From Clostridia bacterium (GTDB lineage Bacteria > Bacillota > Clostridia > Christensenellales > Borkfalkiaceae), in assembly GCA_017471945.1 (NCBI GenBank), contig JAFURH010000004.1, positions 1 through 64,000 on the forward strand: 64,000 nucleotides of DNA. The letters run 5' to 3'. Below, one piece after another: positions 55,745 to 64,000 of the stretch (position 1 is the first letter of the stretch; each line of letters opens with the position of its first letter). Both the position numbers and the translations under genes were made by a program. The notes below the pieces were generated by a model that made no database searches, had not been told where the DNA came from, and saw nothing but the letters and a program-made list of their open reading frames with translations.

Positions 55745-57112
55745 ATGCTCACGACCGATTGCAAATTTTTAGAAAACGAGCTTTTAGACGCGGCGCGGCT
55801 TTTCAAGTCGCGCCCGCAGTCCGTCGTACATTCCTTCCGCTTTGAAAACGGCGTTTTTTATAACGATTTTTCGGTGGACGGCGAAAACTATTCCTTCCGC
55901 GACGAAGCCGAGGTTTTTGACGAATTGCATTATAAACGCTTGGAACGGCGTTTTGCCAAGCTCGCGCTCTATAAAATTTTAAGTAAAAAATACGGAGAGA
56001 AAACCCCTTGGGGCGCACTCACGGGCATACGCCCGACCAAGCTTGCGTATATGGAAGGGGAAGAGGGGCGCGATTTTCACCCACTTTTCGAGCAAATGCA
56101 AGTCAGCCCCGAAAATATCGCGCTCGTCGAAAAGATTCTCAAAACGCAAAAGGGGATCTACGAAAAAAAGGACGGCAACACCGACTATTTCGTTTCCCTC
56201 CCGTTCTGCCCCACCAAGTGCGCCTATTGCTCGTTCATCACCGCGCCGATCGAGAAAACCCGCCGTTTTCTTCCCGATTATTTGGAGTGCTTGGAAAAAG
56301 AGATCGAGGCGAGCAAACCGCTCGTCGGCAATCTTCGCAGCGTATATATCGGCGGCGGCACGCCGTTCGCGCTCGATACGCCCGATTTACGGCGCGTTTT
56401 AAAAGCAATTTCTCGCCTTCGCACGAACGGTTGCGAATATACGGTGGAAGCGGGCAGACCCGACGTTTTTTCAAAAGACAAACTGGAACTTTTAAAGGAC
56501 TACGGCGTGACCCGTATCTGTATCAATCCGCAGACTTTTTCCGACGAAACGCTCCGTGCGATAGGGCGCAAACACACCGTCGCGGACTTTTATAAGGCGT
56601 ACGAAATGAGCGAAAACTACGGCTTCGAGATCAATATCGACCTGATCGCGGGGCTGGAAGGGGAAAGCTTGGAAGGCTTCGAAAAAGGCGTAGAGCAAGC
56701 GGCGGCGACGGGCGCGGACAATATCACCGTGCATTGTTTGTGCTTAAAATCGGGCGCGAAGCTCAAAGAAGAAACCTGCTTTTTGGAAAACGACGGCGTT
56801 TCTCAAATGGTGCTTTCTTCCCGCGAAATTTTATCCCGAAACGGCTACCTTCCTTATTATATGTACCGCCAAAAATATCAGGCGGGCAACAACGAAAACA
56901 CGGGCTGGACGAAAGAAGGCAAGGCTTGCGTGTATAATATCGACGTAATGGAAGAAACGGCGAACAACCTCGCGGTGGGCTCGAACGCGGTATCAAAGCG
57001 CGTATATAACGAGCTCAACCGAATCGAACGGCTCGCCTCGCCAAAGGATTTAAACACGTATATCGGAAAAATCGACGAAATAATCGAAAAGAAAAGGAAA
57101 TTTTTTGAATAA
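55745..57112 (+). CDS. hemZ: Coproporphyrinogen III dehydrogenase-like radical SAM protein HemZ
   Basis: Oxygen-independent coproporphyrinogen oxidase family. The radical SAM motif CPTKCAYCSF is at about residue 155, followed by the GGGTPFALD glycine motif and INPQTFSD. The N-terminal 150 residues are the HemZ-type extension. 455 residues. Start ATG 55745; an earlier GTG at 55733 overlaps the previous stop. No other heme genes in the window, so a true heme role is uncertain. Confidence 0.9.
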   Translation: MLTTDCKFLENELLDAARLFKSRPQSVVHSFRFENGVFYNDFSVDGENYSFRDEAEVFDELHYKRLERRFAKLALYKILSKKYGEKTPWGALTGIRPTKLAYMEGEEGRDFHPLFEQMQVSPENIALVEKILKTQKGIYEKKDGNTDYFVSLPFCPTKCAYCSFITAPIEKTRRFLPDYLECLEKEIEASKPLVGNLRSVYIGGGTPFALDTPDLRRVLKAISRLRTNGCEYTVEAGRPDVFSKDKLELLKDYGVTRICINPQTFSDETLRAIGRKHTVADFYKAYEMSENYGFEINIDLIAGLEGESLEGFEKGVEQAAATGADNITVHCLCLKSGAKLKEETCFLENDGVSQMVLSSREILSRNGYLPYYMYRQKYQAGNNENTGWTKEGKACVYNIDVMEETANNLAVGSNAVSKRVYNELNRIERLASPKDLNTYIGKIDEIIEKKRKFFE

Positions 57113-57127
57113 ACGGGTCGTTTTCTC

Positions 57128-57156
57128 TTTACAATCCAAACGGAATATGATAGAAT
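57128..57156 (+). promoter_or_regulatory. Extended -10 promoter of rpsO
   Basis: TTTACA (57128-57133), 17-bp spacer, TAGAAT (57151-57156) with TGA before it. The leader structure begins about 10 nt downstream. Confidence 0.75.
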
Positions 57157-57157
57157 A

Positions 57158-57210
57158 GTAACAACGGCTGTAAGGCGTAGCGATTCTCCACGCACGACTT
57201 TGCAGTACGG
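57158..57210 (+). ncRNA. rpsO 5' leader hairpin (S15 autoregulation candidate)
   Basis: A two-part stem: CTGTAAGG (57168-57175) with CTTTGCAG (57198-57205) using two wobble pairs, continued by CGT-A-GCG with CGC-ACG around the loop ATTCTCCA (57183-57190). Many S15 mRNAs carry such a leader bound by S15; the class is inferred from position and fold. Confidence 0.62.
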
Positions 57211-57241
57211 GATAATAATTTCCATAGGAGGATAAAAAGAA

Positions 57242-57496
57242 ATGGAAAAGAACGAAATCATCGCAAAATTTGCAACCCACGAAGGCGACACGGGTTCTCC
57301 CGAAGTGCAGATCGCACTCTTGACGCAGAGAATCAATCATCTCAACGAACACTTGAAGACGCACAAGCAGGACAACCATTCCCGCCGCGGTCTTTTGAAG
57401 ATGGTCGGTAAGCGCCGCGGTCTTTTGGACTATCTCAAAGAAAAAGACATTATGAGATACAGAGCGATTATCGAAGCGTTGGGACTTCGTAAGTAA
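57242..57496 (+). CDS. rpsO: 30S ribosomal protein S15
   Basis: Primary 16S rRNA-binding protein. Signatures: [32 protein letters not shown], then KRRGLLDYL. 84 residues, slightly short of the usual 88-89. Start ATG 57242 with AGGAGG at 57226. Own promoter, leader and terminator; pnp follows, the standard rpsO-pnp order. Confidence 0.97.
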   Translation: MEKNEIIAKFATHEGDTGSPEVQIALLTQRINHLNEHLKTHKQDNHSRRGLLKMVGKRRGLLDYLKEKDIMRYRAIIEALGLRK

Positions 57497-57506
57497 CGGC
57501 AAGCAT

Positions 57507-57539
57507 AAAAGGGCGGGTGTTTTCGACTCGCCCTTTTTT
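57507..57539 (+). terminator. rho-independent terminator after rpsO
   Basis: AAAAGGGCGGGT pairs with ACTCGCCCTTTT (one G-U), 7-nt loop, T6 run. Confidence 0.87.
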
Positions 57540-57558
57540 GTGTCGGACAAGCTTTTTT

Positions 57559-57621
57559 CTCGGATAGGCATAGCCGAGCGGAAACTTTTTCGGCGTATAT
57601 CCCTCTCCCGTCGGGCGACGG
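57559..57621 (+). promoter_or_regulatory. pnp 5' leader with two hairpins
   Basis: CTCGG/CCGAG (57559-57578) and CCGTC-GGGC-GACGG (57608-57621) lie between the rpsO terminator and pnp. Leader hairpins serve autoregulation of pnp in some bacteria; here only the hairpins are seen. Confidence 0.4.
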
Positions 57622-57666
57622 ACGGAGGACAAGAACAAAAAAGAATAGACAAGGAGAAAAAACAAA

Positions 57667-59769
57667 ATGCCAAATTTAGAAAACGCAAAAGTATTTAAAA
57701 TGGATTATGCGGGGAGAGAACTCACCGTTGAGATCGGTAAGTACGCAGAACAAGCCAACGGCGCGTGCCTCGTCCGTTGCGGAGATACGGTCGTAAACGT
57801 AACCGTATGTATGAGCGAAAAGGCGAGAGAAGGAATGGATTTCTTCCCCCTTTCCGTAGACTATGAAGAAAAGATGTTCGCCGTCGGTAAGATCCCCGGC
57901 GGGTTCAAAAAGAGAGAGGGCAGAGCGTCGGATAAAGCGATCCTCGTAAGCCGTTTGATCGACCGTCCTATCCGCCCCCTGTTCCCGAAGGGGATTTTTA
58001 ACGACGTAGTCGTCGTCGCGACCGCGCTTTCGGTCGATCCCGATATCGCGCCCGAGCCTATCGCAATGATCGGTTCGTCCGTCGCGCTTTCCATTTCGGA
58101 TATCCCTTGGGCAGGGCCTACGGGCTCGGTCATCGTCGGCTGTATCGACGGGAAATATATCATCAACCCCACCGTCGCGGAAAAGGAAAAGAGCACGATC
58201 CACCTTTCCTTAGCGGGCACGAAGGACGCGATCCTTATGATCGAAGCGGGCGCGAAGGAAGTCACCGACGCGGAAATGGTCGGCGCGATTATGTACGGCC
58301 ACGAAGAGATCAAAAAAGTCTGCGCGTTCGTCGAAGAGATCGCGAAGGTCGCGGGTAAGCCCAAGAAGGAAATGGAATTCTACCATATCCCCGAAGAGCT
58401 CGACGCGGAAGTTAAAGCGTACGCTTACGACAAGCTTGTCGCCGCGCTCGACACGTTCGACCGTCAAGAACGCGAAGCTCGTCAAGCGGCTGCGGAAGAA
58501 GAGATCGTCGCGCACTTCGCGGAAATCTATCCCGACCAATTGAGAGAAGTCAAAGACTCCATTTATTATATCGTAAAGGGCATCGTCCGTGCGAAGATTT
58601 TCGATAAGGGTATCCGTCCCGACGGCAGAACCTTAAAAGAAGTCCGCCCCATCTGGTGCGAACACGGCGTGCTTCCCAGAGTTCACGGCTCGGCGGTGTT
58701 CACGAGAGGTCAAACGCAGGCTCTCACGACCTGTACGCTCGGTATGCTCGGCGAAGCGCAGAGAATGGAAGGTCTTGACGAAGAAGAAGAAAAGAGATAT
58801 ATGCATCAATATAACTTCCCCGGCTACTGCACGGGCGAAGCAAAGGCGTTGAGAAGCCCCGGCAGACGTGAAATCGGACACGGCGCGCTTGCAGAACGCG
58901 CGCTCGTTCCCGTAATTCCCGACGCGTCGGAATTCCCGTACGCGATCCGCGTGGTATCGGATATTATGTCCTCGAACGGCTCGTCCTCGATGGCTTCCGT
59001 CTGCGGTTCGACGATGGCGCTTATGGACGCGGGCGTTCCCATCAAAGCCCCCGTTGCAGGTTGCGCTATGGGTCTTATCAAAGACCCCGAAACGGGCAAA
59101 TACGTGATTATGACGGATATTCAAGGTCTTGAAGATTTCCTCGGCGATATGGACTTCAAGGTAGCGGGTACGGAAAAGGGTATCACGGCGATCCAAATGG
59201 ATATCAAGATCAAAGGCATTTCCGAAGAAATTATGCTTGACGCGATCGCGCAAGCGCAGGAAGGCAGACGTCACATTTTGGGCAAGATGCTCGAATGTAT
59301 CCCCGAAACCGCTCCTCAGCTTTCCGTTTACGCGCCGAAGATTATTTCGTTCCAGATCAGCCCCGACAAAATCGGCGACGTCGTCGGCAAGCAGGGCAAG
59401 GTCATCAACAAGATCATCGAGCAAACGGGCACGAAGATCGACATCGAAGAAGACGGCACGGTCTGCGTAGCTTGCTTCGGCGATATCGCGAACGCAGAAC
59501 GCGCGAAGGCGATCATTCAATCGATCGCGCACGATCCCGAAGTCGGCGATATGTTTGTCGGCGTGGTGGTAAGAATTCTTTCGAAGGTCGGCGCATTCGT
59601 AGAATTTGCACCGGGTAAAGACGGAATGGTCCACATTTCCAAGCTCTCCGAAAAGCGGGTCAACCAAGTTGAAGACGTTCTGAACATCGGCGACAAGGTA
59701 AAAGTCGAGATCATCAAGATCGGCGAAAAGGGCATCGACTTAAAGCTTCTCGAAAAACTCGAAGACTAA
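57667..59769 (+). CDS. pnp: Polyribonucleotide nucleotidyltransferase (PNPase)
   Basis: Phosphorolytic 3'-5' exoribonuclease of the RNA degradosome. Two RNase PH domains ([27 protein letters not shown] early; [15 protein letters not shown] and [12 protein letters not shown] around residues 340-440), then a KH domain ([15 protein letters not shown], about 565) and an S1 domain ([30 protein letters not shown]). 700 residues, normal. Ribosome binding site AAGGAG. Confidence 0.97.
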   Translation: [700 protein letters not shown]

Positions 59770-59773
59770 CGCA

Positions 59774-59806
59774 AAAAGGCTTAGCCAAACGGCTAAGCCT
59801 TTTCGC
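59774..59806 (+). terminator. rho-independent terminator after pnp
   Basis: A perfect 13-bp stem AAAAGGCTTAGCC/GGCTAAGCCTTTT with an AAAC loop, 5 nt after the stop. Confidence 0.88.
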
Positions 59807-59810
59807 TATC

Positions 59811-59916
59811 GGGAAGTCAAGGAACTCAGTTCCTTGTGGGGTGTGGGGCAACGCCCCGCAATAATCGGACTCAATGAAGCAAAACGCAGTTTTGCGCTCC
59901 TACGCCGTTAGGCGTA
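59811..59916. repeat. Palindrome-mosaic element, copy D
   Basis: Starts GGGAAGTC; hairpins at 59818-59836 (CAAGGAAC/GTTCCTTG), 59845-59857 (GGGGC/GCCCC), 59879-59895 (GCAAAAC/GTTTTGC) and 59901-59916 (TACGCC/GGCGTA). The stem changes relative to copies A-C are compensatory on both arms. Confidence 0.82.
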
Positions 59917-59931
59917 CTGAAAAATATATAT

Positions 59932-59964
59932 CAAAAAACCCACTCGTTGCATACACGGGTGGGT
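59932..59964 (-). terminator. Terminator of the dnaA-mnmG operon
   Basis: On the minus strand ACCCAC (59964-59959) and GTGGGT (59943-59938) pair, extended by partial ACG/CGT pairing, followed by a T run (59937-59932). It lies 7 nt beyond the mnmG stop. Confidence 0.78.
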
Positions 59965-59970
59965 CGTTTT

Positions 59971-61848
59971 TTATTTTTCGTTCGCCGTCGCGAGATATAC
60001 CATCAATACGGACACGTCGGCGGGGTTCACCCCCGAAATGCGCCCCGCTTGCCCTAAATTAAAGGGGCGGATCTTGTCCAGCTTTTCCTGCGCTTCGAGC
60101 CGTAAACCCTTGATCGACTTATAATCGATATCGGGCGGCAACAGCTTATTTTCCAACCGCTTCGCGCGTTCGATCAGCTCCAAGCCCTGCTTTAAATATC
60201 CTTCGTACTTCACGGTGATCTCCGCCGTTTCCTTTACGTTCGCGGAAAATTCTTCAAACCCGCCGAACTCGGCGATAATGTCTTTGAGGGGCACGGAACG
60301 CTTGATCATATCCGAATAGGAAACGCTCCCGTGCGTTTCCTCGTAACCGTACTTTTTCAAAAACTCGCTCGCTTGCTTTTGCGGCACTTTGGTCTGCATT
60401 TCTTGTAAAGCCTTTTCGTAATCGGCTTTGCGCTTCAAATAGGTGGCGTAGCGTTCTTTCGTTACCAGCCCGACCTCGTAACCCTTTTCCGTCAAGCGGA
60501 AATCGGCGTTGTCCTGCCGCAAACAAATGCGGTGCTCGGCTCGCGAGGTCATCATTCGGTACGGCTCGTCCGTACCCTTCGTCACGAGATCGTCGATAAG
60601 CACCCCGATATACGCCTCGTCGCGGCGCAAAACGAAGGGAGGAAGCCCGCGAAGCTTCAAGGAAGCGTTCACGCCCGCCATAAGTCCTTGCGCGGCGGCT
60701 TCTTCGTAACCCGAAGTCCCGTTGATCTGCCCCGCCGTATACACGCCCTCGACCTTTTTAAATTCCAAAGTCGGCAACACGTCGAGCGTGTCGATACAAT
60801 CGTATTCGATCGCGTACCCGTAGCGCACGATATCCGCGTTTTCCAAGCCCTCGACGGAAGAATACATCGCCCGTTGCACGTCGTGCGGCATCGAAGTCGA
60901 AAGCCCCTGCACGTATACTTCGAGAGTGTCCTCGCCCTCGGGCTCTAAGAAGATCTGATGCCGTTCCTTGTCTTTAAACCGCACGACTTTGGTTTCGATC
61001 GAAGGGCAGTAGCGCGGCCCCGTGGATACGATCACGCCGTTATATAAAGGGGAGCGATCGAGGTTGGCAAGAATGATCTCGTGCGTTTTTAAATTCGTGT
61101 AAGTCAAATAACAGGGGCGCTTGTTTTCAGGCGCTTTTTCGCTCATAAACGAGAACGGATAAATATCCGTGTCCCCGTTTTGAATCTGGCATTTTTCGTA
61201 AGAGACCGTTCGCCCGTCCAGCCTTGCGGGCGTACCCGTCTTAAACCGCCGCACGTTAAAGCCGAGATTTATCAGGCTTTCAGTAAGCCTCGTCGCCGCG
61301 GAAAACCCGTTCGGGCCTTCCTTTCGCACCACCGCGCCCGTGATCGTTTCGCTATTGAGATATACCCCCGTGCACAAAACCACGGCTTTGCAGGAAATAA
61401 TCCCCCCGTAGGTGGTTTTCACGCCCGCGCATTTTCCGTTTTCGACTAAAATTTCGCTGACTTCCGCTTGAATAATGCGAAGATTCGGAGTATTTTCCAG
61501 TACCCGTTTCATTTCGCGATGATACGCGGCTTTGTCCGATTGCGCACGCAGACTCTGCACCGCCGCGCCCTTGCCTACGTTGAGCATACGGATTTGAAGC
61601 GCGGTCTTGTCTGCGACCAAACCCATTTCCCCGCCGAGCGCGTCGATCTCGCGCACGAGATGTCCTTTCGCCGTACCGCCGATCGAGGGATTGCACGGCA
61701 TAAACCCGATACTGTCCAAATTCAAAGTCAAAAGGGCGGTTTTGATCCCCGTGCGCGCCAAAGCAAGCGCGGCTTCACACCCCGCGTGCCCCGCGCCGAC
61801 TACCGCCGCTTCCGCTTCGTATTCCAAAAAAGTCTTTTCGTCCGTCAT
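59971..61848 (-). CDS. mnmG: tRNA uridine-5-carboxymethylaminomethyl modification protein MnmG (GidA)
   Basis: With MnmE installs the cmnm5 group at U34 of tRNAs, using FAD. The FAD fold VVGAGHAGCEAALALARTG is at residues 15-33. PCNPSIGGTAKGHLVREIDALGG and the Cys-containing RPCYLTYTN are family motifs. The C-terminal helical domain ends INPADVSVL-like. 625 residues, normal. It follows dnaA by 4 nt. mnmE is not seen in the window. Confidence 0.96.
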   Translation of the reverse strand: MTDEKTFLEYEAEAAVVGAGHAGCEAALALARTGIKTALLTLNLDSIGFMPCNPSIGGTAKGHLVREIDALGGEMGLVADKTALQIRMLNVGKGAAVQSLRAQSDKAAYHREMKRVLENTPNLRIIQAEVSEILVENGKCAGVKTTYGGIISCKAVVLCTGVYLNSETITGAVVRKEGPNGFSAATRLTESLINLGFNVRRFKTGTPARLDGRTVSYEKCQIQNGDTDIYPFSFMSEKAPENKRPCYLTYTNLKTHEIILANLDRSPLYNGVIVSTGPRYCPSIETKVVRFKDKERHQIFLEPEGEDTLEVYVQGLSTSMPHDVQRAMYSSVEGLENADIVRYGYAIEYDCIDTLDVLPTLEFKKVEGVYTAGQINGTSGYEEAAAQGLMAGVNASLKLRGLPPFVLRRDEAYIGVLIDDLVTKGTDEPYRMMTSRAEHRICLRQDNADFRLTEKGYEVGLVTKERYATYLKRKADYEKALQEMQTKVPQKQASEFLKKYGYEETHGSVSYSDMIKRSVPLKDIIAEFGGFEEFSANVKETAEITVKYEGYLKQGLELIERAKRLENKLLPPDIDYKSIKGLRLEAQEKLDKIRPFNLGQAGRISGVNPADVSVLMVYLATANEK

Positions 61849-61852
61849 AAAT

Positions 61853-63193
61853 TTATTGCTTCAAAACGATGTTCTTGATATCGTCTACTTCTTTATTGAT
61901 CTTTTCGTTGAATTTTTTAAGTTCTTCGATCTTGTCGCGCGCGTACATAATCGTCGTATGATCCCGCCCGCCGAGGAGATTCCCGATCGCAACCAGGGGA
62001 AGGGAGAGCATTTCGCACATCACGTACGCACAGATCTGCCGCGCCTTCACGAGATCGGCTTTCTTGCCTTTCCCGACTAAATCTTCCCGTTTTTGCTTAA
62101 AATATCCGCATACGGCGGCGATGATCTTTTCGGGCGTAACTTCTTCCTGTTCCTTAGATTCGCTCACCGATTCGTTCAAAGCCTGCATCGCAAGCCGAAG
62201 GGAGATCGGCTCTTCGTGGAGCTTACTTGCAAAGATCACTTTCGTAAGCCGTCCTTCGAGGGTTCGCACGTCGTGCCCCGAATCGGAAGCGAGGAATTCG
62301 AGCACCTCGTCGGGCATCGGGAATTTCCGATCGAGCGCCTTGCGTTTTAAAATCGCGATCTTGGTTTCGGTGTCGGGCGGTTGCACGTCCGCGATCATAC
62401 CCCCTTCGAAACGAGTCCGAAGCCGTTCTTCGAGCGTCGCGATTTCTTTGGGAGGTCTGTCCGAGGTCAAAACGATCTGTTTCTTTTGCGAGGACAATTC
62501 GTTAAAGGTATGGAAAAATTCCTCCTGCACCTGACGCTTGTCCTTCAAAAATTGCACGTCGTCGATCATTAAAACGTCCACGTTGCGATACCGCAAACGG
62601 AACTTCGCGCTGCTCTTTTGCGCGATCGAGTCGATAAATTCGTTGAGGAAATTTTCGCAGGTCGTATACAACACCTTCTTTTCGGGATAATGCTGAGCGA
62701 TATAGTTGGCGATCGCGTGCATAAGGTGGGTTTTCCCCAAGCCCGATTCCCCGTAGATAAATAAGGGATTAAAGCTCTCGCCGGGCGCTTCGGCAACCGA
62801 TTTTGCCGCCGCGTACACGAACTTGCTCCCCGAGCCCGTTACGAACGAATCGAAGGTAAACGCCTTATTGATGGGCGCGGACTGAAAAATTTCGCTTTCG
62901 CGCTCGACTTCGAGGGAATACACCTCGCTCCCGTCCACGACGAGCCGAAAATCGTTCACCAAGCCGAGGTCGCATTTTTCAATGGCAAGGCGCAACCGTT
63001 CGCAAAGGTTGTTTTTCTCCATAATGGTATTGGCGCGCAAATCGGTCGCCGCTTTTAAAATCAGCTTTCGCCCCAAAAGATCGACGGGCTCTAAGTCCTC
63101 GATATACGCGTTGAACGAAACGGGGGAGATAAGCTCCTGCGCCTTGTCCTTTACTTGTTTCCAGATAAATTGAAGCTGCGTTTTTTCCGTCAT
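61853..63193 (-). CDS. dnaA: Chromosomal replication initiator DnaA
   Basis: Initiates replication at oriC. Domain I (residues 1-85, IWKQVKDKAQELISPVSF), a short domain II, the AAA+ domain III (Walker A GESGLGKTHLMHAIANY about residue 147; Walker B DVLMIDDVQFL) and domain IV with the DNA-binding signature GGRDHTTIMYA (about 415). 446 residues, normal. Ribosome binding site AGGGA. It is in an operon with mnmG and divergent from recF; dnaN is not adjacent. Confidence 0.97.
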   Translation of the reverse strand: MTEKTQLQFIWKQVKDKAQELISPVSFNAYIEDLEPVDLLGRKLILKAATDLRANTIMEKNNLCERLRLAIEKCDLGLVNDFRLVVDGSEVYSLEVERESEIFQSAPINKAFTFDSFVTGSGSKFVYAAAKSVAEAPGESFNPLFIYGESGLGKTHLMHAIANYIAQHYPEKKVLYTTCENFLNEFIDSIAQKSSAKFRLRYRNVDVLMIDDVQFLKDKRQVQEEFFHTFNELSSQKKQIVLTSDRPPKEIATLEERLRTRFEGGMIADVQPPDTETKIAILKRKALDRKFPMPDEVLEFLASDSGHDVRTLEGRLTKVIFASKLHEEPISLRLAMQALNESVSESKEQEEVTPEKIIAAVCGYFKQKREDLVGKGKKADLVKARQICAYVMCEMLSLPLVAIGNLLGGRDHTTIMYARDKIEELKKFNEKINKEVDDIKNIVLKQ

Positions 63194-63322
63194 TTTTTCC
63201 CTGCCTGAAAATTATTTTTCAGAACCTACTCTGAAATCTTTGTTTTTTTTACGATTATTTGATATAATTATAATACAAAATTCGATTAAAAGAAAGTATT
63301 TTCGGCGGACTTTTTTCAAATT
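63194..63322. promoter_or_regulatory. dnaA-recF divergent control region
   Basis: 129 bp, strongly A/T-rich. Two overlapping TATAAT boxes on the plus strand (63263-63268, 63269-63274) and their minus-strand counterpart give divergent -10 elements; TTGTTT at 63240 is a possible -35 for recF. On the dnaA side CTGAAAA/TTTTCAG (63205-63222) and TTTCAGA/TCTGAAA (63217-63236) are overlapping, mutually exclusive hairpins. No TTATCCACA box is visible. Confidence 0.6.
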
Positions 63323-64000
63323 ATGCAAATAAAAAAATTATTCTTGCAAAATTTCAGAAATTACGAGGAGGAAACCTTCACGTTTTCGGAAGGCTTGAAT
63401 ATCCTTTTCGGCAAAAACGCGCAGGGGAAAACCAACTGCGCCGAAGCCGTTTTCTATCTTTGCACGGGCGCGTCCCTTCGTATCCGCCACGATAAACAGC
63501 TCGTTCGTATCGGCGCGGAAGCCGCTAAGATCACCGCCGAAGCCCAAAACCGCTATGGAAAAGTCACCATCGAAGCCGTGATCATCGAAAATAAGCGCGA
63601 ACTCAAAGTCAACGGCAGTAAGATCGGGAAAAACGCCGACCTTTTGGGGCATATCAACAGCGTGTTTTTCTCGCCCGGCGAGCTTCGGCTCATTCAGGAC
63701 GGACCGGACGAGCGCCGCCGCTTTATGAACATTTCCATTTCGCAGACCTCCGCGGCGTATTATACCGCGCTTCTCCGCTATAATAAAATTCTCGATCAAC
63801 GCAACGCGCTCCTCAAAAACCACGACGTTTCACTGATTTTAGACACCCTGCCCGTCTGGGACGAACAGCTTTGCCGCTACGCGGCGACGATCGTGAAAAA
63901 ACGCGCGGAGTTTTTGGAAAAGCTCGCCCCTTACGCCGAAAAAATGCACGCGTTTTTAACGGACGGAGCGGAGGAGCTGAAAGTCGCGCCCGATAAAAAA
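63323..64000 (+). CDS. recF: DNA replication and repair protein RecF (3' end cut off)
   Basis: Loads RecA at gaps. The frame stays open for 226 codons to the window end. The start reads IKKLFLQNFRNYEEETFTF, then Walker A FGKNAQGKTNCAEAVFYL (about residues 30-47). The family segment FFSPGELRLIQDGPDERRRFMN follows at about residue 115. Start ATG 63323 follows TTTTTTCAAATT with no clear Shine-Dalgarno. Roughly the first 60% of the protein is present. Divergent from dnaA. Confidence 0.95.
   Translation, partial: MQIKKLFLQNFRNYEEETFTFSEGLNILFGKNAQGKTNCAEAVFYLCTGASLRIRHDKQLVRIGAEAAKITAEAQNRYGKVTIEAVIIENKRELKVNGSKIGKNADLLGHINSVFFSPGELRLIQDGPDERRRFMNISISQTSAAYYTALLRYNKILDQRNALLKNHDVSLILDTLPVWDEQLCRYAATIVKKRAEFLEKLAPYAEKMHAFLTDGAEELKVAPDKK

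Noticed and set aside
63194..63322. oriC in the dnaA-recF gap
   Set aside because: A/T-rich but no DnaA boxes seen, short, and gene orientation to the left argues against it.

Overview
The window reads as chromosomal DNA from a Gram-positive, anaerobic, gut-type Clostridia bacterium. Evidence: the conserved clostridial neighbourhood tgt-yajC-TIGR04086-scfA-scfB-secD-secF with the six-cysteine SCIFF peptide; a rubrerythrin; a Na+-pump decarboxylase beta subunit; the comM-dprA-topA-trmFO-hslVU block; the ylxM-ffh-rpsP-khpA-rimM block; the DXP pathway; many lipoproteins with classical lipoboxes. Species cannot be named from sequence alone. There are no phage, CRISPR, rRNA or tRNA genes; almost everything is housekeeping, and the unusual material is between genes.

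Layout. 0-7 kb: frr-uppS-cdsA-dxr, a large composite solute-binding lipoprotein, then rseP. 7-10.2 kb: ylxM-ffh, a palindrome-mosaic repeat, rpsP-khpA-rimM (trmD is not there). 10.2-16 kb: a TPP-riboswitch-controlled thiT (minus strand), a YfbR-like HD protein, an HtrA-like lipoprotein, a degenerate FtsK-like protein, mutY and a flavoprotein. 16-18.7 kb, minus strand: a CDF metal exporter and a small oadG-like/oadB pair. 18.8-21.4 kb: rplS with its leader and a GT-C glycosyltransferase. 21.4-31.4 kb: comM, dprA, topA, trmFO, hslV, hslU, hisS, trxA. 31.4-34.2 kb: another mosaic repeat, then a promoter, a large folded leader RNA, a terminator and two lipoprotein genes. 34.2-43.7 kb: rubrerythrin (minus), cardiolipin synthase, a mosaic repeat, clpB and a heterodimeric ABC exporter. 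43.7-50.6 kb: the tgt/SCIFF/secDF region. 50.6-59.8 kb: recJ, rel, an MBL hydrolase, hemZ, rpsO, pnp. 59.8-64 kb: a mosaic repeat, mnmG and dnaA on the minus strand, and a divergent recF running off the end.

Two intergenic systems stand out. (1) A dispersed family of palindrome mosaics (8.7, 31.4, 36.8 and 59.8 kb, with fragments at 43.7 and 47.9 kb) is made of strings of short perfect hairpins, mostly with 3-nt loops. The stems vary by compensatory substitutions between copies, and one copy is bounded by 13-bp terminal inverted repeats. (2) A 5' leader at 31.70-31.88 kb starts at the predicted +1 with a perfect 15-bp closing stem, contains two further nested stems, and is followed by an intrinsic terminator directly before the ribosome binding site. 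One arm of the closing stem can also pair with the terminator, which is the layout of a riboswitch or attenuator. It matches no class I can name.

Other points: SecD and SecF both appear to lack the membrane aspartates used for proton coupling; tgt looks leaderless; dnaA and recF are divergent without dnaN; and six promoters match TTGACA-17-TATAAT exactly.
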